Shown: in pieces, positions 23,426 to 34,201 of the stretch | How positions within the stretch are numbered: the stretch's first letter is position 1 | Layout of the letters: each line of letters begins with the position of its first letter | Source: Pigmentiphaga litoralis | Lineage (GTDB): Bacteria; Pseudomonadota; Gammaproteobacteria; Burkholderiales; Burkholderiaceae_B | Length of the DNA: 64,000 bases | Direction of reading: 5' to 3' | NCBI RefSeq assembly: GCF_014651835.1 | Contig: NZ_BMXQ01000001.1 | Coordinates: forward strand, 992,001-1,056,000 | The notes under the pieces: model-generated | Seen by the model: the letters and a program-made list of their open reading frames with translations, nothing else | What the model was told of the DNA's origin: nothing | Databases searched by the model: none | Position numbers and translations under genes: made by a program

Positions 23426-23962
23426 TCAACCGGCCTCGCCCTTGCGGATCCAGGCTTCCAGCTGGAAAGGACGGAGCGTGTCGTAGTCCTCGAACGGCTG
23501 GTGGATCCAGGGATTGGTAGGCAGCTTGTCGACGTAGTAGTCAGGCATGACTTTGGAGTGCCCTTTGAACCACAGCACGGCGGTGCGCATTTCGGTAATG
23601 GCCGAGAACTGCGACAGCAGATGCTGATGGACCTTGTCGAACGTGTTGCCCGTGTCGACCATGTCATCGACCAGCAGGACGTTGCCGCCCAGCGAGCCAC
23701 GCGTGATCGTGATGAACTGGGCGATGTCCAATGCGCCCTGCTCCGTACCCGCGGCCTCGCGATAACTGCTCGTCGCGAGAATGCCGAGGGGAACGTCGAA
23801 AATCCGCGACAGTACGTCGCCGACGCGCACACCGCCGCGCGCCAGACAGACGATCTGGTCGAATTTCCAACCCGACTGATGCACCGTCAGGGCCAATTGC
23901 TCGATCAGGTGGTGATACTTGTCCCAGCTGACCCACAGGTGCTTGTCATTATCTTCTGACAT
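23426..23962 (-). CDS. phosphoribosyltransferase (xanthine/hypoxanthine type)
   Basis: 178 aa from MSEDNDKHLW at 23962. The PRPP-binding motif VLLVDDMVDTGNTFDKV (about residues 96-112) is the type I PRTase signature, and CLARGGVRVGDVLSRI (about residues 40-55) supplies the PPi loop. The pattern is nearest to bacterial guanine-xanthine or hypoxanthine phosphoribosyltransferases, which salvage purine bases to nucleotides. It lies directly downstream of purA on the same strand, so both act in purine metabolism, although a terminator separates them. Confidence 0.87.
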   Translation of the reverse strand: MSEDNDKHLWVSWDKYHHLIEQLALTVHQSGWKFDQIVCLARGGVRVGDVLSRIFDVPLGILATSSYREAAGTEQGALDIAQFITITRGSLGGNVLLVDDMVDTGNTFDKVHQHLLSQFSAITEMRTAVLWFKGHSKVMPDYYVDKLPTNPWIHQPFEDYDTLRPFQLEAWIRKGEAG

Positions 23963-23984
23963 GTCGTTATTGATTCTTATCGAT

Positions 23985-24014
23985 AAAAAAGTGGCCCCGG
24001 AACCGGTCCGGGGC
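23985..24014 (-). terminator. intrinsic terminator of purA
   Basis: 8-bp stem GCCCCGGA / TCCGGGGC with a 5-base loop. On the minus strand it is followed by CAC and six T. It lies between purA and the phosphoribosyltransferase gene. Confidence 0.8.
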
Positions 24015-24044
24015 ATGGTGCATCAAACGAGAGGCCGGTAATGC

Positions 24045-25388
<1,344 letters not shown>

Positions 25389-25407
25389 TCAAATAAGGAT
25401 GATGCGC

Positions 25408-26577
25408 CTACGACGCAGCCTGGGGGGACGACAGCGGCACGACCTGCCAATTGCCGTCACGCGAGACCAACGCACGGTCGCACAGGAATTCCTGCTGCTC
25501 ATGCTCGTGGCCGGGAAGAACCTGGACGACGATGTGACCGGCGTCGCGCAAGGTGCGGACCGCCTGCACCAGGGCCGGCTCCAGGCCCCATGGGGCGCTG
25601 ATGGCCGGACTGGCGATCGGCGCGGGCAACAGCCCCGCCAGTTCGCGCAGGTCCAGGCTGAAACCGGTTGCCGGGCGGGCGCGGCCGTAGACCTCGCCCA
25701 CGTCGTCATAGCGGCCGCCCCGGACGATGGCGTTCGGCCACCCCGGGCAATACACCGCGAACACGATGCCGGTGTGGTACTGGAATCCATGCACGTCGGC
25801 CAGGTCCACGCCCACCTGCTGGTCGCCCAGCGCCTGACCCAGCGTGGCCAGCGCGTCGAGCGCCTGCGCAATCTGCGGCAACGCCGGCAGCACCTTGCGC
25901 GCACGCTGCAGCACATCCAGGTCGCCATACAGCGTCGGCAAGGTCGTCAGCGCCTTGGCCGTGTCCGGACGCAGCTGGCCGGCCAGTGCGGCCAGGCCGG
26001 GCACATCCTTGTCGCGAAGCAGCCCGAAGATCACGTCCGACAGGCCGGCGGCAGCCGGATCGGCGTCGAGCAGCGCCTGGACGACACCCAGATGACTCAG
26101 GTCGACGCGAAAGCTCGGCACGCCAGCGCGGCGGACGCTTTCGACCGCCAGCTGCAGCGCTTCGATATCGGCTTCCGGACCGGCATGACCGTAGATTTCA
26201 GCGCCGATCTGCAGCGGCTCGCGCGTGGCCCACAGGCCCCGCGGCAAGGTATGCAGCACGCTGCCGTAGTAGCACAGACGCGTCGTGCCGGCGCGATTGA
26301 GCAGGTGCGCGTCAATGCGCGTGACCTGCGGCGTCATGTCGGCGCGAATGCCCAGCGACCGGCCCGAAAGCTGGTCGACGAGCTTGAACGTGTGCAGATC
26401 CAGATCGCCACCACTGCCCGACAGCAGCGAGTCGAGATATTCGACCAGCGGCGGCAGGACCAGCTCGTAGCCGTAGGTGCGATACAGGTCTAGCAGGAGT
26501 CGGCGCAACTCTTCGATGCGCCGGGCCTCGGCCGGCAAAATATCTGCCAGGCTCTCGGGCAACAGCCATTTGCCCAT
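25408..26577 (-). CDS. hisZ: ATP phosphoribosyltransferase regulatory subunit HisZ
   Basis: 389 aa from [16 protein letters not shown] class II aminoacyl-tRNA-synthetase-like fold related to HisRS ([20 protein letters not shown] early, [13 protein letters not shown] for motif 2, [13 protein letters not shown] near the HisRS-type histidine loop). It lacks tRNA-binding and catalytic function. It activates the short form of HisG, the first enzyme of histidine synthesis. It sits apart from any his operon, between hflC and purA, as usual in Burkholderiales. A candidate promoter and terminator-like leader lie upstream. Confidence 0.93.
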   Translation of the reverse strand: MGKWLLPESLADILPAEARRIEELRRLLLDLYRTYGYELVLPPLVEYLDSLLSGSGGDLDLHTFKLVDQLSGRSLGIRADMTPQVTRIDAHLLNRAGTTRLCYYGSVLHTLPRGLWATREPLQIGAEIYGHAGPEADIEALQLAVESVRRAGVPSFRVDLSHLGVVQALLDADPAAAGLSDVIFGLLRDKDVPGLAALAGQLRPDTAKALTTLPTLYGDLDVLQRARKVLPALPQIAQALDALATLGQALGDQQVGVDLADVHGFQYHTGIVFAVYCPGWPNAIVRGGRYDDVGEVYGRARPATGFSLDLRELAGLLPAPIASPAISAPWGLEPALVQAVRTLRDAGHIVVQVLPGHEHEQQEFLCDRALVSRDGNWQVVPLSSPQAAS

Positions 26578-26616
26578 GCGGGATTCTCGGTAAAGACGAT
26601 GAAAAATCAATGGACG

Positions 26617-26666
26617 AAAAAAAAGCGGCTACGGGGGTGCACACAGTGCAAGCCCATCAACCGCTT
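26617..26666 (-). terminator. terminator/attenuator hairpin before hisZ
   Basis: On the minus strand AAGCGG pairs with CCGCTT, followed by a run of T. The loop holds a second hairpin TGCAC-TGT-GTGCA (26638-26650). It lies 39 bp before the hisZ start and downstream of a candidate promoter, so it would be an attenuator rather than only the hfl-operon terminator. Confidence 0.65.
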
Positions 26667-26758
26667 CTTCCAAGCTTGTGTCGGGCGGGATCCTGAAACC
26701 ATGATGCACTTGAGCGGTGCACGACGCAGGAAACGACTCGACTCTTGGCTTACACGCT

Positions 26759-26787
26759 ATTGTCCACTCGTTCGAGGACAAAATCAA
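26759..26787 (-). promoter_or_regulatory. candidate sigma-70 promoter for hisZ-purA
   Basis: Minus strand: TTGATT (26782-26787), 17-bp spacer, GACAAT (26759-26764). Transcription would begin about 175 nt before hisZ. A hairpin TGCAC-N7-GTGCA (26705-26721) lies in the leader. The 287-bp gap 26578-26864 holds no supported gene. Confidence 0.5.
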
Positions 26788-26864
26788 GGGACCGGCCCGG
26801 CGATGGCGTCAGCAGCGAAGAAACCGCTGCCACGACGCCACGTTGGTGCGCGCCGGGCGCGTCC

Positions 26865-27767
26865 TTACCGTGCGGGTGCCGGGGCCGGCGTGCTGGCGTT
26901 GCCGCCTGCCGACTTCATGAAGCGGAAGAACTCCGAGCTGGGGTCCACCACCATCACGTCGCCCTTGTTGGCGAACGACGCGCGATATCCTTCCAGGCTC
27001 TTGTAGAACTTGTAGAACTCGCGGTCCTGGCCAAAGGCCTGGGCATAGACAGCGGATGCCTTCGCATCGCCCTCACCCATGGTCTTCTGTGCCTGGCGAT
27101 ACGCTTCGGCAATGATGACCTCGCGCTGACGATCCGCATCGGCGCGAATCTTTTCGCCATCGGCTGCACCAATCGAGCGCTGCTCGTTGGCGACACGCTT
27201 GCGCTCGGCTTCCATGCGGCGATACACCGACTCGGAAATCTCGGGCGCAAAGTCGACACGCTTCAGGCGAACGTCCAGCACTTCAACGCCCAGCAGCTTG
27301 GCCGACGCCGCGGTGTTGGTGCGGATTTCCTGCATGATCTTGTCGCGCTCTTTCGAGGTGACATCGTTGACCGTGCGGCGGTTGATCGACGCGTTCAACG
27401 CATCACGCAGCAGCGCCGACATGCGTTCCTGAGCGGCGCGTTCGTTGCCGCCGAAGGTGACGTAATACACCCGCGGGTCGGAAATGCGCCACTTGACGAA
27501 CGAGTCGATCAGCAGGTTCTTCTTTTCAGAAGTCTGCACACGCTCGACGTCGGTGGCGTCGATGGTTAATACCCGCTTGTCGAATTGCTGGATGTTCTGG
27601 AACGGGGGCGGCAGCTTGAAATACAGCCCGGGTTCACTGATCACTTCCTTGATTTCACCCAAGGCAAAGACGACAGCGTAATTGCGTTCGTTGACCACGA
27701 AAACGCACGAAGAAAGTGCGGCCAGCGCGATGAGCAGGCCGACCACGGTGGGAATCAGACGATCCAT
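26865..27767 (-). CDS. hflC: HflC, FtsH protease modulator
   Basis: 300 aa from MDRLIPTVVGLLIALAALSS, a single membrane anchor followed by a band-7/SPFH domain in the periplasm (VFVVNERNYAVVFALGEI, then EPGLYFKLPPPFQNIQ). HflC and HflK form large rings around FtsH and control access of membrane substrates. The C-terminal coiled region (ERKRVANEQRSIGAADGEKI) and a Pro/Ala tail follow. It is 16 bp after hflK. The frame extends 13 codons upstream into the gap, but the chosen ATG gives the family N terminus. Confidence 0.95.
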   Translation of the reverse strand: MDRLIPTVVGLLIALAALSSCVFVVNERNYAVVFALGEIKEVISEPGLYFKLPPPFQNIQQFDKRVLTIDATDVERVQTSEKKNLLIDSFVKWRISDPRVYYVTFGGNERAAQERMSALLRDALNASINRRTVNDVTSKERDKIMQEIRTNTAASAKLLGVEVLDVRLKRVDFAPEISESVYRRMEAERKRVANEQRSIGAADGEKIRADADRQREVIIAEAYRQAQKTMGEGDAKASAVYAQAFGQDREFYKFYKSLEGYRASFANKGDVMVVDPSSEFFRFMKSAGGNASTPAPAPAR

Positions 27768-27783
27768 GACGGGGTTCCTTGTC

Positions 27784-29124
27784 TCAACGGGGGACGTTAC
27801 GGTCACGGGAGCGCAGGGCTTCCCGTGGAGTGGGTTCGGGCACGCTGCTGGACATTGGTGCGGGCAAAGGCAATGCCGTACCGTTGTTCATCGAACTCGA
27901 ACTTCCGCCCGCCCGCGCCGACGCCGCCGCCGAGGACTCTTTGGACACCTGCTGCATGATCTTGTCGAGCGGCAGGTACAGCAAGTTGTTGCCCGAACGC
28001 GTGTCGACCAGCACCTTGGACGCGTTGGTAAACACTTCCTGCATCGTGTCCAGGTACAGACGGTCGCGGGTCACGCCCGGGGCCTTCTGGTACTCGGTCA
28101 GCACCTGGGTAAAGCGCGAGGCGTCACCCTCGGCGTTTTCCACGATACGCGTGCGATAGCCTTCTGCCTCTTGCAACAGACGCGACGCAGCACCCGCGGC
28201 ACGTGGAATCACCTCGTTGGCATAGGCCTGGCCTTCGTTGACCTGACGTTCGCGGTCCTGACCGGCCTTGACAGCGTCATCGAACGCAGCCTGCACCTGC
28301 TCGGGCGGCTGGGCATTCTGGATTGCGACGGTGCTGATCAGCACGCCCGTTCCATAAATGTCCATGATCGTCTGCATCAGCTTGGTGACTTCGCCGGCGA
28401 CTTCGGTCCGGCCTTCGTACAGCACGAAATCCATCTTTTTCTTGCCGACGATTTCACGCATGGCCGATTCGGCCGCCTGCTTGACCGAGTCATCAGGGTT
28501 GCGCGAATTGAACAGGTAATCGCGTGCCCCACCCTCTTTCAGGCGGTACTGCACCACGAATTGCATGTCGACAATGTTTTCGTCGTCGGTCAGCATCAGC
28601 GATTCCTGCAGCACCTTGCTGCGGGAGTTGTTGCGGAAACCGACTTCGATCGTGCGCAACTGCGATTGATTGACGATCTCGTGCGACTGGATCGGATACG
28701 GCAGGCGCCACTGGAAGCCGGCGCGCGTCGTTTCCTTGTACTTGCCGAACTGCGTCACCACGGCAACCTGGCCTTCCTGCACGATGAAGAAGCCGGAGCC
28801 CAGCCACAGCAGGACGACGATGCCGCCAATGACGCCGACACCGATGCCGGCGCCGCGCGGCGACGGCGAGAAACGCCCGCCGTTGTCGCCGCCGTTGCCG
28901 CCACCGCGCGGACCACCTGGCTTGCGACCGAACAGGCCCCCCAGGCGACGATTGAAGTCGCGCCAGAGTTCGTCCAGGTCGGGAGGTCCGCCGTTATTGT
29001 TGTTCTTGCCGCCGTCGTTGTTGTTGTTTGGGCGACGTGGAGGCTCATTGCCGGAACCGTTATTACCGCGGCCCCAGTTCGAGTCGTTCAGATTGAATAT
29101 TCTTGATATCGAAGGCAGACGCAT
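27784..29124 (-). CDS. hflK: HflK, FtsH protease modulator
   Basis: 446 aa. Cytoplasmic N-terminal region very rich in Asn, Gly and Pro (about residues 15-90), including the PPDLDELWRDFNRRLGGLFG motif of HflK. One membrane helix (about residues 95-115) and a SPFH domain (FIVQEGQVAVVTQFGKYKET) follow. Partner of HflC in the FtsH-controlling complex. The C-terminal quarter is Ser/Ala/Pro rich. It lies between hflX and hflC in the conserved hfq-hflX-hflK-hflC operon. Confidence 0.96.
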   Translation of the reverse strand: MRLPSISRIFNLNDSNWGRGNNGSGNEPPRRPNNNNDGGKNNNNGGPPDLDELWRDFNRRLGGLFGRKPGGPRGGGNGGDNGGRFSPSPRGAGIGVGVIGGIVVLLWLGSGFFIVQEGQVAVVTQFGKYKETTRAGFQWRLPYPIQSHEIVNQSQLRTIEVGFRNNSRSKVLQESLMLTDDENIVDMQFVVQYRLKEGGARDYLFNSRNPDDSVKQAAESAMREIVGKKKMDFVLYEGRTEVAGEVTKLMQTIMDIYGTGVLISTVAIQNAQPPEQVQAAFDDAVKAGQDRERQVNEGQAYANEVIPRAAGAASRLLQEAEGYRTRIVENAEGDASRFTQVLTEYQKAPGVTRDRLYLDTMQEVFTNASKVLVDTRSGNNLLYLPLDKIMQQVSKESSAAASARAGGSSSSMNNGTALPLPAPMSSSVPEPTPREALRSRDRNVPR

Positions 29125-29163
29125 CTTTGCTAGAAAGCGAGGCGGACGGGGGGACCCGCCCGC

Positions 29164-30369
29164 TCAGGAGCGGGCGTCAGCCGCAGGGCTGACGGACGGA
29201 GACTGCGTACGAAAACGCGGGTCGTCATTGTCGATGCTGCTGACAACCACGGGTTCTGCCTGGCTGGCTTCGACGATCGCTCCCCGCAAAGCATCGAACC
29301 CCAGGCGTTCTGTCGCGCTGACGAACACTCGCGAAATCGTACCACGCTCGTCACGCTCGACCCCGGGCTCAAGATGAGTCAGGTCAATCTTGTTGAAGAC
29401 CAGGATGCGGGGGATGTCGGCCGCGCCGATTTCCTCGAGCACCTTGTTTACTTCGGCAATCTGTTCGTCCCGCTGCGGGCTTGCTGCATCCACGACGTGC
29501 AGGAGCAGATCCGCATGGATCGTTTCTTCCAGCGTCGCGCGAAACGCAGCAATCAGCATGTGCGGCAATTCGCGGATGAATCCAACCGTATCCGACACCA
29601 CAACCGAGCCCGCGCCTTCGATCCACACCTTGCGGGTGGTCGTGTCGAGCGTGGCGAACAGCTGGTCGGCCGCATACACCTCGGCGGCGGTCAACGCATT
29701 GAAGACGGTCGACTTGCCGGCGTTGGTATAGCCGACCAACGAAACCGAAAACGCACCACCCCGGGCGCGCGACCGCCGCTGGGTCTGGCGCTGCTTTTGC
29801 AGCTTGCCCAGCCTTTCCTTGAGCATGCGGACCTTGTCCGCAATGATCCGCTTGTCCATTTCGAGCTGGGCTTCACCCGGACCACGCATGCCGATACCGC
29901 CACGCTGACGTTCCAGGTGAGTCCACATCCGGGTCAGGCGCGTGACCAGGTGCTGCAGCTGCGCGAGCTCGACCTGCAGCTTGCCTTCATGGCTTTGCGC
30001 CCGCAGTGCGAAAATATCCAGGATCAGCGCGACACGGTCGACCACACGGACCTTGATCTCGCGTTCGATGTTGCGCTGCTGGGCGGGGGTAAGGTTGTGA
30101 TTGAACAGGACGAGTTCAATGTCGTTGGCTTGAACAGCCAACGCGATCTCCTGCGCCTTGCCCGTGCCAACGTAGAGTTTGGCATCGGGGCGGGCACGCT
30201 TGCAGATGATCGTATCAACGATCTCTGCGCCTGCGCCTTGCGCAAGCATAATGAATTCTTCGGTCTGTGCTTCGAAGTCAGGCTCGCCGAAATTGACGCT
30301 GACAATCAGCGCCTTTGGCGGCGGCCTGTCGGAAGCTGCCGGATTACGATCAGTCAGCAGTGGGTTCAA
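29164..30369 (-). CDS. hflX: ribosome-associated GTPase HflX
   Basis: 401 aa. N-terminal HflX domain with [10 protein letters not shown] and [20 protein letters not shown] (about residues 67-103), the helical [18 protein letters not shown] linker, and a G domain with Walker [15 protein letters not shown] (about 211-224), [10 protein letters not shown] (G3) and NKID (G4). HflX splits stalled ribosomes. The start appears to be TTG at 30369, inside the 3' end of hfq (20-bp overlap), with no ATG until residue 41. Translation is probably coupled to hfq. Confidence 0.93.
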   Translation of the reverse strand: MNPLLTDRNPAASDRPPPKALIVSVNFGEPDFEAQTEEFIMLAQGAGAEIVDTIICKRARPDAKLYVGTGKAQEIALAVQANDIELVLFNHNLTPAQQRNIEREIKVRVVDRVALILDIFALRAQSHEGKLQVELAQLQHLVTRLTRMWTHLERQRGGIGMRGPGEAQLEMDKRIIADKVRMLKERLGKLQKQRQTQRRSRARGGAFSVSLVGYTNAGKSTVFNALTAAEVYAADQLFATLDTTTRKVWIEGAGSVVVSDTVGFIRELPHMLIAAFRATLEETIHADLLLHVVDAASPQRDEQIAEVNKVLEEIGAADIPRILVFNKIDLTHLEPGVERDERGTISRVFVSATERLGFDALRGAIVEASQAEPVVVSSIDNDDPRFRTQSPSVSPAADARS

Positions 30370-30586
30370 CCTGGAAGTTGACCGGGCGCGATGGCACCAC
30401 GGTTGATATGGCGTGCTTGTAGACCATCTGCGTGACAGTGTTCCGCAGCAGCACCACGTATTGATCGAACGACTCGATCTGGCCTTGTAATTTGATACCG
30501 TTCACCAGATAAATAGACACTGGTACGTGTTCTTTACGAAGCACGTTAAGAAATGGGTCTTGTAGCAATTGCCCTTTATTGCTCAT
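30350..30586 (-). CDS. hfq: RNA chaperone Hfq
   Basis: 78 aa from [20 protein letters not shown]. Sm1 ([20 protein letters not shown]) and Sm2 ([15 protein letters not shown]) motifs are fully conserved, including the YKHA sequence that lines the uridine-binding pocket. The hexamer pairs small RNAs with mRNAs. The short C-terminal tail (NFQVEPTAD) is typical of betaproteobacteria. A ribosome-binding site CAGGAG lies 9 bp before the ATG. First gene of the hfq-hflX-hflK-hflC operon. Confidence 0.98.
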   Translation of the reverse strand: MSNKGQLLQDPFLNVLRKEHVPVSIYLVNGIKLQGQIESFDQYVVLLRNTVTQMVYKHAISTVVPSRPVNFQVEPTAD

Positions 30587-30628
30587 AAGTGGGCTCCTGG
30601 TTGTGTTTTTCTTGGCGGATGCCAACCT

Positions 30629-30664
30629 GGCTACTTTACCGGGTTTTCCCCGAGCAAACTAGCC
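30629..30664 (-). promoter_or_regulatory. nested hairpin in the hfq leader
   Basis: Outer arms GGCTA / TAGCC and inner CCGGG / CCCGG-type arms around an AAAA loop, 43 bp before the hfq ATG. On the minus strand GTTTGCTCGGGG...TAAAGT may also include promoter elements. Its role is unknown. Confidence 0.35.
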
Positions 30665-30745
30665 TACATGACTGCATGAAACGCCGAAAAAACCCGGCTT
30701 AAATCATCGAACTACTCACTGTATATAAGGACGTATGCGCCCTTT

Positions 30746-32203
30746 TCAACGGCTCCGTCCACGTGGCCGCGGCCGCTTGTTCGGATCGACTGCCTTGACC
30801 GGCGCTTTGTCCTTGTACGGATTGTCGCTGGTTCGGAACTCGATTCTTAGTGGAGTGCCCTGGAGTTTAAAAGTTTCCCGGAATCGCGATTCCAGGTAGC
30901 GGCGATACGAATCCGGAATGTCGTCCAGGCCATTGCCGTGGATGACGATGAGCGGCGGGTTCTGGCCGCCCTGGTGGGCATACCGCATCTTGGGCCGGAA
31001 GATGCCGCGGCGTGGCGGTTGCTGCTGTTCCAGCGCTTCCTGCAGCTCGCGTGTGAGCTTGGGCGTGGACAGCTTGGCAAACGCAGCCGCATGCGCGTCG
31101 AGCACCGACTTCAGCAGCGGGTTGATGCCCGAATTCTTCAGCGCCGAGATGTGATGCACCTTGGCAAACGACAGGAAGCGCAGCTTGCGCTCAAGCTCGC
31201 GCTTGATGTCGTCCCGCTTTTCGCTGTCGATGCTGTCCCACTTGTTGACGCCCACCACCAGCGCGCGGCCGGTTTCGAGCACGAAGCCGGCAATGTGGGC
31301 GTCCTGGTCCGAGATCTCGGCGCTGGCGTCCAGCATCAGCAGCACGACGTTGCTGGCCTCGATGGCCTGCAGGGTCTTGATGACCGAGAACTTTTCAATC
31401 GCCTCGAACACCTTGCCGCGCTTGCGCAACCCGGCCGTGTCGATCAGCGTGTACGATCGGCCGCCGCGTTCAAAGTCGATTTCGATCGCATCGCGCGTCG
31501 TGCCCGGCTGGTCGAAGGCGATCACGCGCTCTTCGCCCAGCAAGGTGTTCACCAGCGTGGATTTGCCGACGTTGGGACGGCCGACGATCGCCAGCTTGAC
31601 GCGGTGCGACAGCGGATCGATCGGAACGAATTCGTCGTCGGCGTCCGCCACGATGGGACTGTAGCCGTCCCATTCTTCCGGTTCAGGCAGGGGCTCGACC
31701 ATGCCTTCCAGGGCGATCTCGATCAGTTCGGTCACGCCGTCACCGTGCGCAGCCGAAATGGGATGCGGTTCGCCCAGGCCCAGTGCATAGAAGTCGGCGG
31801 CGGCCGTGGCATGCGAAATGCCTTCGGCCTTGTTGATCGCCAGGACGACCTTGCGGCTCGACTTGCGCAGGCGCTCGCCGATTTCGCGGTCGTGCCCGGT
31901 CAGGCCGACGCGGCCGTCGGTCAGGAAAATGACGACATCGGCCTCGACCATGGCCTGCACGGTCTGCTTGGCCATCTGGGCCATGATGCCTTCCTTGGCC
32001 ACCGGCTCGAAGCCGCCCGTGTCCACGACGATGAAGGGATGGTCACCCACCCTGCCCTCGCCATAGTGGCGGTCCCGTGTCAGACCCGGAAGGTCGGCCA
32101 CGAGGGCGTCGCGCGAGCGCGTGAGGCGGTTGAACAACGTGGATTTCCCCACGTTGGGCCGTCCCACGATGACGACAACCGGTTTGAATGCCACTGGTTT
32201 CAT
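30746..32203 (-). CDS. der: ribosome biogenesis GTPase Der (EngA)
   Basis: 485 aa with two tandem G domains, the unique feature of Der: Walker [16 protein letters not shown] (about residues 13-27) and [17 protein letters not shown] (about 213-229), with DTGGF and [11 protein letters not shown] as the two G3 motifs. A KH-like C-terminal domain follows ([12 protein letters not shown] to [16 protein letters not shown]), then a basic tail ending RPRPRGRSR. Needed for 50S subunit maturation. It starts 15 bp after bamB; the usual BamB-Der order. Confidence 0.97.
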   Translation of the reverse strand: MKPVAFKPVVVIVGRPNVGKSTLFNRLTRSRDALVADLPGLTRDRHYGEGRVGDHPFIVVDTGGFEPVAKEGIMAQMAKQTVQAMVEADVVIFLTDGRVGLTGHDREIGERLRKSSRKVVLAINKAEGISHATAAADFYALGLGEPHPISAAHGDGVTELIEIALEGMVEPLPEPEEWDGYSPIVADADDEFVPIDPLSHRVKLAIVGRPNVGKSTLVNTLLGEERVIAFDQPGTTRDAIEIDFERGGRSYTLIDTAGLRKRGKVFEAIEKFSVIKTLQAIEASNVVLLMLDASAEISDQDAHIAGFVLETGRALVVGVNKWDSIDSEKRDDIKRELERKLRFLSFAKVHHISALKNSGINPLLKSVLDAHAAAFAKLSTPKLTRELQEALEQQQPPRRGIFRPKMRYAHQGGQNPPLIVIHGNGLDDIPDSYRRYLESRFRETFKLQGTPLRIEFRTSDNPYKDKAPVKAVDPNKRPRPRGRSR

Positions 32204-32218
32204 TGAACTCAAGAACCT

Positions 32219-33400
32219 TTATTCGCCAACACCAAGCAGCGCCAGGTTGCCCTTGGAGGTTTGAACGATCAAGCCCCGTGTGGTTGCCAGGGGCCGCGAT
32301 ACGATTGCACTGCCATCAGTGGCAGTGCGCGCGAGAAGACGACCGTCTTCCCGCCCGAGAAAATGTACATACCCTTGATAGTCGCCGAGCGCGATGGCGC
32401 GGCCGAGCGAAACCGGGGCGGTCAGGCCGCGATGCTGCAGAGCGTCCTGCTTCCAGACGTTGGCGCCACCGTCGAGCGCAAAGCCGTAGACCACGCTCTT
32501 GTCGTTGGCCGAGTACGCAAAGCGCACGTCCGCCGACATGCCATTCACGCTGGAAAATTCACGCGACCAGGTTGCGTTGCCGCTGCTGACGTCAAAGCAG
32601 CTGATGCGGCCTTGATACGTGACCGCGCACAGCAGGCGACCCGAAATGACCGGTGCGCCGACCACGTCGGATACGCGCTCAAGTTCGCTGGTGCCGGTCG
32701 GGTTCGAGACCGTGCCTTCCCAGCGCATGGCGCCGTTGGCCGTCGAGATCGCAATGACCTTGCCGCCGGGCAGGCCCGAGAACACGAAGCCATTGGACAT
32801 CAGCATTTCGCCGGGTGCGCGCAGGGCCAGCGCCGGGCCGGGGCGCTGTACGCTCCAGCGGCGGCGGCCGGTTTCGGCGTCGAACGCCTGGACGCGGTAA
32901 TCGCCGCTGCGCACGACGACCAGGCCGTCGGCCACGAGCGGCGGCACGGTGACTTCACTGGTGGCTTGCGCCGTCCACTTGATCTGACCGTTGTCGTCGA
33001 ACGCGATGACTTCCCCGCGCGGCGTGGCCACGGCGGTAATCTTGCCATCGGTGCCGACGCCGGCCGACAGCGTCTTCTTGGCCGAACCGCGCCATTGCGT
33101 CGCGCCGGTCGTCAGGTCGTATTTGCCGACGGTGCCGTTTTCCGTCGCGGCATACACGGAGTTACCGACGGCCACAGGAACGAAGCCGACGCCCGACTTG
33201 TTGCCCGCCGACACGCTCCAGACGGGATTGACCGTCAGGTTGGGCGTGAAGGTGGTCAGCGGCGCGGGGACGTAGCGCGGCTTGTTGCCGGAAAACAGCG
33301 AGCATCCGCCCAGGGCACCGATGACCAGCGCGACGGCGACGGCGCGCATCAGTGCGGGGACGCGAGGTGAAACGTGACGTTGCTGAAATGTGATGGCCAT
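32219..33400 (-). CDS. bamB: outer-membrane assembly lipoprotein BamB
   Basis: 393 aa from MAITFQQRH, with AGGAA 5 bp before the ATG. Lipobox ALGGC followed by SLFSG; eight-bladed PQQ-type beta-propeller with repeated blade motifs (GRRRWSVQRPGPALA, GAMRWEGTVSNP, GNATWSREFSSVNG). BamB is a periplasmic-side lipoprotein of the BAM complex that inserts outer-membrane beta-barrels. An ATG 15 bp upstream overlaps the yfgM stop but has a weaker ribosome-binding site; MRAVAVALVIGALGGC is a third possible start. Confidence 0.95.
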   Translation of the reverse strand: MAITFQQRHVSPRVPALMRAVAVALVIGALGGCSLFSGNKPRYVPAPLTTFTPNLTVNPVWSVSAGNKSGVGFVPVAVGNSVYAATENGTVGKYDLTTGATQWRGSAKKTLSAGVGTDGKITAVATPRGEVIAFDDNGQIKWTAQATSEVTVPPLVADGLVVVRSGDYRVQAFDAETGRRRWSVQRPGPALALRAPGEMLMSNGFVFSGLPGGKVIAISTANGAMRWEGTVSNPTGTSELERVSDVVGAPVISGRLLCAVTYQGRISCFDVSSGNATWSREFSSVNGMSADVRFAYSANDKSVVYGFALDGGANVWKQDALQHRGLTAPVSLGRAIALGDYQGYVHFLGREDGRLLARTATDGSAIVSRPLATTRGLIVQTSKGNLALLGVGE

Positions 33401-33411
33401 ACGGGTTCCTG

Positions 33412-34044
33412 TCATGCCCCGCCCAAGGCGTCGAGCTTCAATTGGATGGACGAGCGCAGATCCGTGGCCGGATCCAGCTTGTCGAGCGCTTCCTTGTAGG
33501 CTGCGCGCGCCTCGTCACGCTTGCCCTGCGCGATCAGCACGTCGCCGCGGCGATCCGCGAACAGCGACGCAAACGCGTCCGGACGCGATGCGCTCAGTTG
33601 CTTGAGGGCATCGTCATAGGCTTTTTCGTCGAGCAGCAGGCCCGCCAGGCGCAGGCGCGCGACGGGCACCAGCGCGTCGTCCTTGCTGCGGTCGACGACC
33701 CACTGCAACTGTGCCTTGGCGGCGCGGGTATCGCCAGCCTTGGCGTAGGCGCTCGACGCAATCAGTGCGGCGCGCGGGGCATAGGCACTACGGCCGTAAT
33801 TTTCCAGGATGGTTCCTGCGCTGTCCTTGACGCGGGCGATGTCGCCGGCGTCGGCAGCCTTTTCCAGCACTTCGAACTGCGCCATCGCCTGGGCGGCGTC
33901 GCGGCGCTGATACCAGTTCCAGCCGTTCCATGCAGCCGCGGCCAGCAGGCACACCGCCACGACGCCGAGAATGATGGTGCCGTACCTGGCCCACCACGCC
34001 TTCAGCGATTCAATCTGTTCCTGTTCTTCTAAATCGTAGGCCAT
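33412..34044 (-). CDS. yfgM: YfgM-like tetratricopeptide membrane protein
   Basis: 210 aa from MAYDLEEQEQIESLKAWWAR, the UPF0070 opening. A single membrane helix (about residues 24-43: TIILGVVAVCLLAAAAWNGW) is followed by periplasmic TPR-like helices (ALIASSAYAKAGDTRAAKAQ). In E. coli YfgM contacts the SecYEG translocon and the chaperone PpiD. Encoded directly before bamB (12 bp), downstream of hisS, the conserved order. Confidence 0.92.
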   Translation of the reverse strand: MAYDLEEQEQIESLKAWWARYGTIILGVVAVCLLAAAAWNGWNWYQRRDAAQAMAQFEVLEKAADAGDIARVKDSAGTILENYGRSAYAPRAALIASSAYAKAGDTRAAKAQLQWVVDRSKDDALVPVARLRLAGLLLDEKAYDDALKQLSASRPDAFASLFADRRGDVLIAQGKRDEARAAYKEALDKLDPATDLRSSIQLKLDALGGA

Positions 34045-34159
34045 GCATGCCCCGGTTAATGTCAATGGCAGAGAACGCAGACCTGCCATAAAGGGCGGCC
34101 TGCGCGATGTCAGTGCGGGAGGTTACCGGATTCCGCCGACTCCCGCGAAATGCGGTGCG

Positions 34160-34184
34160 CCGCCCTGCCGGCCGCACAGGGCGG
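34160..34184 (-). terminator. hairpin after hisS
   Basis: 8-bp stem CCGCCCTG / CAGGGCGG with a 9-base loop, 18 bp past the hisS stop codon. No T run follows, so it may be a partial attenuator or an RNA-stability element inside the operon. Confidence 0.4.
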
Positions 34185-34201
34185 ACAGCGGCGGCAACCG
34201 G

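Noticed and set aside
22707-23429. 240-aa open frame on the minus strand across tRNA-Leu
   Set aside because: Its SNLHTFRHTDLNRARLPIP segment is the well-known false translation of the antisense of tRNA-Leu. The rest has no family resemblance.
26594-26703. Short leader peptide frame (ATG at 26700 reading through the hairpin) before hisZ
   Set aside because: It contains only a few His codons, no His run and no ribosome-binding site, so a classical his attenuator peptide is not supported.
26578-26864. DUF2065 small membrane protein gene between hflC and hisZ
   Set aside because: Looked for because it is common there in proteobacteria. No hydrophobic short frame with a start is present; the gap holds a promoter, hairpins and a terminator instead.
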